A stretch of 9,322 nt of DNA, from contig JAEXRM010000177.1 in the NCBI GenBank assembly GCA_023440865.1, positions 1-9,322 on the forward strand. Direction: 5' to 3'. The DNA is from Bacillota bacterium (GTDB taxonomy: Bacteria > Bacillota > Clostridia > DSM-8532). The stretch's first letter is position 1. The number at the start of each line of letters is the position of its first letter. This document shows, one piece after another, positions 1-6,207 of the stretch. Under the pieces are notes generated by a model. That model had not been told where the DNA came from, ran no database searches, and saw only the letters and a list, made by a program, of their open reading frames with translations. Position numbers and translations under genes: made by a program.

Positions 1-51
1 GATGTACAGGATGCGCGGATCGAAGTGTTGGGGCATCAGCGGGAACTCCAT
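1..51 (-). CDS. N-terminal fragment of an unrecognised protein (runs off left edge)
   Basis: Reading leftward, an ATG at 51-49 opens a frame that stays open to the window edge and gives MEFPLMPQHFDPRILYI. A second in-frame ATG lies directly upstream (54-52). The Shine-Dalgarno-like AGGTGA at about 57-62 sits 5 bases from the inner ATG but only 2 from the outer one, so the inner ATG is preferred. A good minus-strand promoter about 100 bases upstream (159-188) supports a real gene. Seventeen residues are too few to assign a family. The pattern F-x-P-x-x-x-YI recalls the start of some radical-SAM spore photoproduct lyase-like proteins, but this is only a guess. Confidence 0.45.
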   Translation of the reverse strand, partial: MEFPLMPQHFDPRILYI

Positions 52-114
52 CATTGTCACCTGTGCGTCGAACCGGCACATGCGCTGACGCGCCGGGCAC
101 TCTGATCGCGTTGA

Positions 115-132
115 AAGGCCGTGTTCGGCCTT
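115..132 (-). other. Short hairpin in the 5' leader of the left-edge gene
   Basis: AAGGCCG (115-121) pairs perfectly with CGGCCTT (126-132) around a 4-base loop. In the minus-strand transcript expected from the 159-164 promoter, this stem lies in the leader and is followed by only a short T stretch (TTTC). It could be a weak attenuator or chance. No anti-terminator partner was seen. Confidence 0.3.
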
Positions 133-158
133 GGGGGATGCGGAAGTGCATGTGCTTC

Positions 159-188
159 ATTATACCGTCACCGGTCCCCGTGGGGCAA
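159..188 (-). promoter_or_regulatory. Sigma-A-type promoter for the left-edge gene
   Basis: On the minus strand a consensus -10 TATAAT (164-159) is preceded, 18 bases upstream, by TTGCCC (188-183), a 4/6 match to the -35 consensus. Transcription would start near 152 and leave a leader of about 100 bases before the ATG at 51. It faces away from the plus-strand promoter about 90 bp further right. Confidence 0.55.
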
Positions 189-231
189 CCGATCCCGATA
201 AAATCGTCCATCCACCCAGCATGAAAAACCA

Positions 232-260
232 TTCCACATCCGGACAGGCGGTACTATAAT
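232..260 (+). promoter_or_regulatory. Sigma-A-type promoter for the heterodimeric ABC exporter operon
   Basis: A perfect TATAAT lies at 255-260 in a GC-rich background. The hexamer 17 bases upstream (232-237, TTCCAC) is a poor -35, so the promoter may need an activator or be intrinsically weak. The expected start near 267 leaves a leader of about 110 bases before the TTG start at 379. Confidence 0.5.
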
Positions 261-286
261 GTGAAAGTCGCCCAAAATCACCCCGC

Positions 287-298
287 ACGGACGTCCGT
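287..298. promoter_or_regulatory. 12-bp perfect palindrome just downstream of the exporter promoter (possible operator)
   Basis: ACGGACGTCCGT is identical to its reverse complement and lies about 20-30 bp after the predicted transcription start of the exporter operon. This position is typical for repressors of drug-efflux genes (MarR, TetR or PadR type). No regulator gene is in the window, and a palindrome of this length can occur by chance, so the role is inferred. Confidence 0.3.
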
Positions 299-365
299 CC
301 CTGGCAAAAAAGTTGCTGGGGCAAGGATGTGCGGGTTACAGTCAAACATGCAACCGGTCTGCAAC

Positions 366-381
366 GGAGGAATCCTGCTTG
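366..381 (+). promoter_or_regulatory. Ribosome-binding site and TTG start of the first exporter subunit
   Basis: GGAGGA (366-371) lies 7 bases before TTG (379-381), an ideal spacing. The frame could extend back to another TTG at 313, but those 22 extra residues (rich in Cys, Ser and Gln) do not resemble an ABC exporter N terminus, and no comparable ribosome-binding site precedes 313. The TTG at 379 is therefore taken as the start. Confidence 0.75.
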
Positions 382-2190
382 GAATCCTGGAAATGGCTGT
401 GGCGGTATCTCAAACCGCACAAGAACCTCTACCTGCTCGGCTTCCTGCTCGCCATCATCTTTCTGGTCGCCTCTCTCTCGGTTCCCGTCTACATGGGCAA
501 CATGGTCGCCGTCATCCAGAAGGGCGGCGCCTTGGCGGACCTGTGGCCCTTCCTGTATGCCCTGGTCGGTCTGACGGTTTTTCGCACGGTGCTGGCCTAT
601 CTGCACAACATGATGTTCGAACGGGTGTCCCAGAAGACGATCCACGACATCCGCGTCGACACCTACGACCGCATCAACCGCCAGGACTTCACCTTCTTCG
701 ACACCAACCGCTCCGGCGACATCCTCGCACGCATGACCGGCGACATGGATGCCGTGCGGCATTTCATGGCGGGCGCGCTGCCAAGTGTCATCAAGAACAT
801 TTTTCAGTTCTTGGCATCGATTGCGATGATGTTTTGGTATCATCCGCTCTTCGCGCTGCTCATCCTCGTCATTGCGCCGCCGGTCGCCATCTTCGGCCGC
901 TCGTTTTCGGGCAAGGTGCTGCCGAAGTTCCACGAGATGCGCGCCCAGTTCTCCAGGCTGAACACGGCCGTTCAGGAGAACATCAGCGGCAACCGCGTCG
1001 TCAAGGCCTTTGCCAAGGAAGCGTACGAGATCGGGAAGTTCGATCGCGAGAACGAGGCCTACAAGCAGGCGAACATGAGCGCTTCGCAGGTGTGGGAGCG
1101 ATACCTGCCCGTGCTCGAGTTCCTGTCCAACTTCATCAAGGTCATGGTGCTCGTGCTCGGCGGGGTCTTCATCATCAACGGGTCGCTCGAACTGGGCATC
1201 CTGGTGACCTTCACGGGCCTGATCGACCGCGTCAACGGCCCGATGCGCATGCTCGGCTGGCTCATCAACGACATGCAGCGTTTCAATGCCAGTGCCGAGA
1301 AAATCCGCCAGATGCAGGAGGAGCAGCCCGCCATCACGAACGACGGGTTCAAGATCACCGATGCGGACATGGAGGCGATCGGCAAGGGCAGAAAGGTTGT
1401 CAAGGGTGGCGTTGAATTTCGCGATGTGAGCTTTGCCTACCGGGAAAGCCCCGTGCTGCATGATGTCAGCTTCCGCATCGAGCCGGGCCAGAAGGCGGCG
1501 TTCATCGGCGCGACCGGTTCGGGCAAGTCGACGATCATGAGCCTGATCTGCCGGTTCTATGAGACGGATGACGGGCTGGTGCTGCTCGATCGGGTCAACG
1601 TGCGCAACATCGACCTCAAGACCCTGCGCAGCGAGGTGTCCATCGCCATGCAGGACGTGTTCCTCTTCTCGGACACCATCGAGGGCAACATCGCCTACGG
1701 GCAGCCCGACGCGTCCATGGACGAAGTGCTCCGTGCCGCGCGGATGTCCGAGGCGGACGATTTCATCCGCCAGTTCCCGGAAGGATACGACACCATCATC
1801 GGCGAGCGCGGCGTCGGCCTCTCGGGCGGACAGCGGCAGCGCATCGCGCTGGCGCGCACCCTCTTGAAGAACCCGTCGGTGCTCATCCTCGACGACACGA
1901 CCTCGAGCCTCGATGTGGAAACCGAGCACAAGATCCAGCAGACGCTCGAGCGCTTCGCCGAGGGACGCACGACGCTTTTGATCGCACACCGCATCTCCTC
2001 GGTGAAATCAGCGGACATCATCTTCGTCATGGACAAGGGACGCATCGTCGAGCGGGGTTCGCATCAGGAGCTGCTCGACCTCAGGGGCATGTACTATGAC
2101 GTCTACATCAACCAGATGGGCGATTTCGACGAGGAGCTGGCGCTTGCCGCTGTCGGCGTGGAAAGCGGGGTGAAGGCATATGGCGCGTAA
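379..2190 (+). CDS. Heterodimeric ABC exporter, subunit 1 (TMD-NBD; degenerate catalytic Asp)
   Basis: A 603-residue half-transporter, starting at TTG, that fuses a six-helix type IV exporter membrane domain to an ATPase domain. Hydrophobic helices lie near residues 16-36, 55-75, 137-156, 156-173, 242-268 and 270-291. The ATPase domain has an A-loop Tyr (354), Walker A GATGSGKST (377-385), Q-loop Gln 425, a canonical LSGGQ signature (481-485), Walker B ending ILDD (503-506) and switch His 537. Asp 506 replaces the usual catalytic Glu. This marks the degenerate-site subunit in heterodimers such as BmrCD or TM287/288. The stop overlaps the next gene's start by 11 bases, so the two are co-translated and surely form one pump in the cytoplasmic membrane. 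Export of drugs or other hydrophobic compounds is likely from the family; the real substrate cannot be read from sequence. The close spacing of the last two helices and the loop before the ATPase domain (about 310-343) are otherwise ordinary. Confidence 0.93.
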   Translation: MESWKWLWRYLKPHKNLYLLGFLLAIIFLVASLSVPVYMGNMVAVIQKGGALADLWPFLYALVGLTVFRTVLAYLHNMMFERVSQKTIHDIRVDTYDRINRQDFTFFDTNRSGDILARMTGDMDAVRHFMAGALPSVIKNIFQFLASIAMMFWYHPLFALLILVIAPPVAIFGRSFSGKVLPKFHEMRAQFSRLNTAVQENISGNRVVKAFAKEAYEIGKFDRENEAYKQANMSASQVWERYLPVLEFLSNFIKVMVLVLGGVFIINGSLELGILVTFTGLIDRVNGPMRMLGWLINDMQRFNASAEKIRQMQEEQPAITNDGFKITDADMEAIGKGRKVVKGGVEFRDVSFAYRESPVLHDVSFRIEPGQKAAFIGATGSGKSTIMSLICRFYETDDGLVLLDRVNVRNIDLKTLRSEVSIAMQDVFLFSDTIEGNIAYGQPDASMDEVLRAARMSEADDFIRQFPEGYDTIIGERGVGLSGGQRQRIALARTLLKNPSVLILDDTTSSLDVETEHKIQQTLERFAEGRTTLLIAHRISSVKSADIIFVMDKGRIVERGSHQELLDLRGMYYDVYINQMGDFDEELALAAVGVESGVKAYGA

Positions 2191-3955
2191 CAAGTTCGAC
2201 GTGGACGAATCCCTGGAGCAGGAATTCAATGCCGCCCAGGTCAAGCGCATGTTCCACTATGTCAAACCCCACATGAAATCCATCCTCTATGTCGTCTTCA
2301 TGATGATTCTCACCACGACGGCAGTCTACCTGGGACCGACGCTGACCAAGATCCTGGTCGACAAGGCCATCCCCGGGAAGGACATGCGCCTGGTGCTCAT
2401 CCTTGCCGGCGCCTACACGGCCATCTACCTGTTCAACTCGATCGTGCTCAAGGGGCGCATCCACATCATGAACAAGGTGGCGCAGAGCATTCTGGCCACC
2501 CTGCGGCGCGACGTGTTCTCGCACCTGCAGAAGCTGCCCTTCTCGTACTACGACAGCCGGCCGCACGGCAAGATCCTCATCCGTGTGGTCAACTACGTCA
2601 ATTCCCTCAACGACCTGCTGCAGAATGGCATCATCAACCTCATCACCGACCTGTTCAGCCTGGTGGTGATCACGGTCTACCTGGTCGTGCTCAGTCCCAA
2701 GCTGGCCCTGTACAGCATGGTGGGCCTTCCGGTGCTGCTCGTGGTCCTGTACGGGATGAAGAATGCCCAGCGCATCCGCTGGCAGCTTGTCAGCCGCAAG
2801 CAGTCGAACATGACGGCCTATCTCGCCGAGAGCCTCAACGGCATGAAGGTCACCCAGTCCTTCGCCCGCGAGGAGGAGAACAAGCGCATCTATGCAGGGC
2901 AGAGCACCGAGAACACGAAGGCGTGGCTCAGGGCGGTTCGCATCAACAACCTGCTGTGGCCGATATCGGAGAACATTTCCGTGCTGTCCATCTCCGTGAT
3001 GTATGTCGTCGGCGTGGGCATGATCTCAGGACAACAGACGACCATCGGCATCCTGATCGCCTTCGCCAGCTACATCAGCATGTTCTGGGCGCCGATCATG
3101 AACCTGGGGAACTTCTACAACCAGATCCTCACGGCCGCCGCCTACATGGAACGCATCTTCGAGACGCTCGACGAGAAGGTGGAGATCCAGGATGCACCCG
3201 GCGCGCTGCCCATGCCGCAGATCGACGGCGGCGTCGAGTTCCGGGATGTCAACTTCAGCTATGAGGCGGGGCAGCGCATCCTCAAGGATGTCAGCTTCAA
3301 GGTTGAACCCGGCGAGACCATCGCGCTGGTCGGTGCGACGGGTTCTGGCAAGACGACGATCATCAACCTCATCAGCCGTTTCTACGACATCCAGGAGGGA
3401 AGCATCCTCGTCGACGGCCACGACATCACGAAGGTCACGATCGAGTCGCTCCGCAGCCAGATGGGTGTCATGATGCAGGACAGCTTCATCTTCTCCGGCA
3501 CGGTCATGGACAACATCCGCTACGGCAAGCTCGATGCAACCGACGAGGAATGCATCTCCGCCGCCAAGACGGTCATGGCGCACGACTTCATCATGGAGCT
3601 CGAGAACGGCTACCTGACGGAGGTCAACGAGCGCGGATCCCGCCTGTCGGTGGGGCAGCGGCAGCTGATCTCCTTCGCGCGCGCGCTGCTGGCCGATCCG
3701 CGCATCCTCATCCTCGACGAGGCGACCTCCTCGATCGACACGCGCACGGAGAAAGCGCTGCAGCAAGGCCTGGAACGACTGCTGCACGGGCGGACCTCGT
3801 TTGTCATCGCCCACCGCCTCTCCACGATCCGCAACGCCGACCGCATCTTCTACATCACCGCCGGCCGCATCACCGAGAGCGGCACGCACGCCGAGCTCAT
3901 GGCAAGCGAGGGACAGTACCACCAACTCTACAGCGCGCAGTATGCGTTGATGTGA
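2180..3955 (+). CDS. Heterodimeric ABC exporter, subunit 2 (TMD-NBD; catalytic Glu, degenerate LSVGQ signature)
   Basis: A 591-residue half-transporter of the same family as its upstream partner. The ATG at 2180 lies inside the end of the first gene, behind a purine-rich GGTGAAGG, so translation is coupled. Membrane helices lie near 33-53, 69-90, 150-170, 174-191, 259-281 and 287-307. The ATPase domain has an A-loop Tyr (361), Walker A GATGSGKTT (385-393), Q-loop Gln 433, signature LSVGQ (489-493; Val for the first Gly), Walker B ILDE with catalytic Glu 514, and switch His 545. Paired head to tail with subunit 1, its Walker motifs meet the good LSGGQ of the partner (active site), while its weak signature meets the partner's Asp (degenerate site). 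This complementary pattern strongly supports a heterodimer. The final residues AQYALM and the stop are copied twice in the DNA immediately downstream. Confidence 0.93.
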   Translation: MARNKFDVDESLEQEFNAAQVKRMFHYVKPHMKSILYVVFMMILTTTAVYLGPTLTKILVDKAIPGKDMRLVLILAGAYTAIYLFNSIVLKGRIHIMNKVAQSILATLRRDVFSHLQKLPFSYYDSRPHGKILIRVVNYVNSLNDLLQNGIINLITDLFSLVVITVYLVVLSPKLALYSMVGLPVLLVVLYGMKNAQRIRWQLVSRKQSNMTAYLAESLNGMKVTQSFAREEENKRIYAGQSTENTKAWLRAVRINNLLWPISENISVLSISVMYVVGVGMISGQQTTIGILIAFASYISMFWAPIMNLGNFYNQILTAAAYMERIFETLDEKVEIQDAPGALPMPQIDGGVEFRDVNFSYEAGQRILKDVSFKVEPGETIALVGATGSGKTTIINLISRFYDIQEGSILVDGHDITKVTIESLRSQMGVMMQDSFIFSGTVMDNIRYGKLDATDEECISAAKTVMAHDFIMELENGYLTEVNERGSRLSVGQRQLISFARALLADPRILILDEATSSIDTRTEKALQQGLERLLHGRTSFVIAHRLSTIRNADRIFYITAGRITESGTHAELMASEGQYHQLYSAQYALM

Positions 3956-4122
3956 AACATCCACGCGTACGAGCGCTATGCGGCAGGAACAACCCGCAGG
4001 GTTGTTCCGAGAGCGATACACGGCGCAGTACTCGCTACTGTGAGTACGCGCCGTGGCGGCAGCGACATGGCGGAAGCCATGTCGCGAGAGCATATCTCGC
4101 GCAGTATGCGTTGATGTGAAAC
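3934..4122 (+). repeat. 25-bp perfect direct repeat spanning the exporter's stop codon, with a diverged middle copy
   Basis: Positions 3934-3958 and 4098-4122 are identical over 25 bases. The first copy is the end of the subunit 2 gene (codons for AQYALM, then TGA and AAC). A third, diverged copy at 4023-4043 reads AQYSLL then TGA, differing mainly by synonymous or conservative codon changes. The codon two places before each AQY is also Tyr in all three (Y-S-AQY, Y-T-AQY, Y-L-AQY), so the shared ancestry extends past the perfect match. The three stops (3953, 4041, 4117) are in different frames relative to each other, so this is not read-through extension of the gene. Confidence 0.85.
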
Positions 4123-4163
4123 GGCTTCAGCCGTTTCGAGGACCGCGACGGAGCTTGCGGGCC
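3986..4163 (+). repeat. Array of six GC-rich inverted repeats (hairpin array) downstream of the exporter operon
   Basis: Six inverted repeats follow one another. 3986-4008 is a 10-bp perfect stem with loop GCA. 4019-4055 has 8+6 bp with one bulged A. 4062-4085 is a 10-bp perfect stem with a GGAA (GNRA-type) loop. 4083-4101 is a 7-bp stem that competes with its left neighbour. 4118-4137 has 8-9 bp. 4140-4163 is a 6-bp stem with one mismatch. Stems 1, 3 and 5 have unrelated sequences, yet each is followed by GAG. Stems 1 and 3 share a preceding GCGGCA and a following GAGAGC, and repeat with a period of about 76 bp. Conserved linkers with freely changing but self-complementary stems suggest that the fold is what is kept. 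None is followed by a T tract. Whether this is a 3' UTR stabiliser, a noncoding RNA or a mobile repeat is unknown. Confidence 0.75.
4118..4137. terminator. Hairpin between convergent operons, possible bidirectional terminator
   Basis: GAAACGGC (4118-4125) pairs with GCCGTTTC (4130-4137) around TTCA, and the stem reads equally well on both strands. It lies between the end of the exporter operon and the end of the minus-strand adaptor gene, where a two-way terminator is expected. The A/T-rich ends give a short T run (TTT) on each strand but no long U tract, so terminator activity is only moderately supported. Confidence 0.4.
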
Positions 4164-4214
4164 CAATGTCATCATATGCAAACGAGTCCATCAGCAAAAA
4201 TGGGTTTCATGCGG

Positions 4215-5263
4215 CTACTCCGTCATGAGTGTCACGTTCACATTGAAACCGGGAAGCAGGAACCTGTCCGCGTCCGCTTCATCGAGGGAGATCTCCACGG
4301 GGATGACAGTCTGGCCGTTCCTGACGGTGGCGTATCCGGATATGCGGGCGACCTGCCCCGCGAAGGTTCTGTCCTTGTCGGCGAGCGGTACGATTTCGGC
4401 CTTCTGTCCGAGCTTCACCTCGCCAATGAACTCCTCGGGAATGTCCGCCTGCACCACGAGCGCATCCAGGTTCCGGAGGATGAACAGGCGCTGCCCTGCC
4501 TGTATCCGATCCCCCTCATGCACGGAGATGTCGGTGACGACCGCCGCCTTCATGGGGGAGTGGATCCGGCCGTCACGGAGGCATTCGTCCGACAACCCCG
4601 CTTCAAGATGCGTACGTTCCAGCTCGAGCCGGCGAAGCTGACCCGATTTCTGATCCACCTGGCTGTTGCGGCTTGACACACCGTCCGCCGTGCTTGCTTT
4701 TTCTCCCTCGATGGCGAGTTTTGCATCCGCCACCGCCTTGCGGTTTGCCACAACGGTATTCTCCGCTGCGATCGCCTCCTGCTCCGGCATCAGACCCTGC
4801 CTGACGAGTGAGGTTCTGCGGTCGAGCTCCTTTTGGGATGCCGCAAGCTGGCGCTCCGCTTCGGCGAGGTCGCCCCTGAGCTTTTCCAGGTTCGATTTCC
4901 TGCCGACGGCAGCAGAACCGGTATACCGGAGATCACGCTGCAGGGATGCGATCTCCTCATCCTTCTGCGTGAGCGCATAAGCCGTCTCGGACAGATCGAT
5001 CCCGGCCAGGTCGGCCGTCATGTCGACGATCTGGCCGTCACGGACGGCGAGGCTGACAACATCGGCCTGGACGGGGAGGGAGATGCTTCTGACATCCACG
5101 GATTCAACGAGGCCGAACGCCTCGATGCCGGATGCGGTTGTCGACGGTGCGGCGGGAGATGTCGAGGGCTGTTCGGCGCTGGCGGGCGACCCGCAGGCGG
5201 CGAACAGGAGCAGGATGCCGAGCAGGGCAGGGATGAGACAGAGTCGTCTGGTTGTCCGCTGGT

Positions 5264-5267
<4 letters not shown>
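4215..5267 (-). CDS. Membrane-fusion/adaptor lipoprotein of an ABC efflux system (HlyD/MacA-like)
   Basis: A 350-residue protein with a lipoprotein-type signal peptide: Arg-rich start, hydrophobic stretch 11-22, then FAAC with the predicted lipidated Cys 25 (Phe at -3 is unusual), followed by a Ser/Pro/Thr-rich tether. Residues about 50-92 look like the first half of a lipoyl (barrel-sandwich) domain, 94-225 form a long charged coiled-coil hairpin, and 233-350 give the second lipoyl half (H-x-P, then V-H-E-G-D-R-I-Q-A-G-Q) plus a beta-barrel domain ending LPGF-x-V-x-V. This order is that of MacA/HlyD-type adaptors. It would sit on the outer face of the membrane and link the ABC permease to substrate capture or the cell wall. 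Its ATG overlaps the stop of the ATPase gene (ATGA), with GGGAGG about 8 bases upstream. The glycine expected after the first lipoyl motif (DGQIVDM) is missing, so that half is divergent. Confidence 0.88.
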
Positions 5268-5938
<671 letters not shown>

Positions 5939-5993
5939 GCGGATTCTCCTTGCCGTGGAACGGGCGCGGCGTCGTCCGTTTCCAACATGCGGA

Positions 5994-6025
5994 AATACAG
6001 GGGTCCAGCCGCCCATGTCTGACAA
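5994..6025 (-). promoter_or_regulatory. Likely activator-dependent promoter of the ATPase-adaptor operon
   Basis: On the minus strand TTGTCA (6025-6020) resembles a -35 box and TGTATT (5999-5994) is a 4/6 -10 match, but the 20-base spacing is too long for good unaided use. Using this -10, the phased repeats at 6024-6052 start at about -37 and extend upstream, the usual placement for OmpR/PhoB-type activators. The expected start near 5987 leaves about 50 bases of leader. Confidence 0.4.
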
Positions 6026-6052
6026 CTCATGAAACTCTCATGCAACTCTCAT
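6024..6052. promoter_or_regulatory. Three direct repeats at 11-bp spacing: OmpR/PhoB-family response-regulator site
   Basis: CTCTCAT occurs at 6035-6041 and 6046-6052, with a related AACTCAT at 6024-6030, each separated by 4 bases (GAAA, GCAA). A 7-bp direct repeat with a 4-bp spacer, one helical turn apart, is the architecture bound by head-to-tail dimers of OmpR/PhoB-type winged-helix regulators, as in the PhoB box. It lies between the divergent ATPase-adaptor operon and the permease gene, so one regulator could control both. No response regulator or histidine kinase is in the window. Confidence 0.55.
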
Positions 6053-6207
6053 CGGGGCGAGACGGGCCGAGCGGCTGCAGACAATGCGACAGCCCGTGCG
6101 GTATGCAGAACGATCGGCGTGGCCGGCGGCCTGTTGGCGGTTTGACCGGCGAGCGGTCTGGAACGGGTGGCTGAACGCAGAGCGGACGTAAGGAGAGGAA
6201 TCCAACG

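Larger units (their letters stand above)
52..378. other. Divergent intergenic region, 327 bp, with two opposed promoters
   Basis: No protein gene is supported here. The region separates the minus-strand gene at the left edge from the plus-strand ABC exporter operon. It holds a TATAAT box on each strand (159-164 minus, 255-260 plus), a 7-bp stem hairpin (115-132), a 12-bp perfect palindrome (287-298) and the exporter's leader. Long frames crossing it, such as the plus-strand frame from 261 and the minus-strand frame down to 160, overlap the exporter gene out of frame and have no family resemblance. Confidence 0.7.

Noticed and set aside
261..378. Leader peptide for ribosome-mediated attenuation of the exporter, as in bmrB-bmrCD
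   Set aside because: No short start-to-stop frame with a ribosome-binding site exists in the leader; the candidate frames run on for hundreds of bases, and no terminator and anti-terminator pair was found.
160..1989. 609-codon minus-strand open frame
   Set aside because: It lies antisense to the first exporter subunit, is full of Arg, His, Asp and Glu with no domain signal, and arises from the GC-rich codon use of the real gene.
3026..4093. 355-codon minus-strand frame reaching into the hairpin array
   Set aside because: It is antisense to the second exporter subunit with no recognisable domain; only its first residues come from the array.
3550..4119. Plus-strand frame ending in a second AQYALM tail
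   Set aside because: The first two thirds are an out-of-frame reading of the exporter ATPase domain. The matching tail comes from the duplicated DNA, not from an independent gene.
3986..4122. CRISPR array or attC/integron site
   Set aside because: There are too few units, the repeated parts are linkers and the palindromes vary, and no Cas or integrase gene and no attC core sites are visible.
4053..4676. 207-codon plus-strand frame beginning in the hairpin array
   Set aside because: Most of it is antisense to the adaptor gene, and its start is translated repeat sequence; there is no ribosome-binding site or domain.
6142..6170. TTGACC at 6142-6147 as a -35 box for the permease gene
   Set aside because: No acceptable -10 lies 16-18 bases downstream (GGGTGG at the expected place). 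The permease promoter could not be located with confidence.
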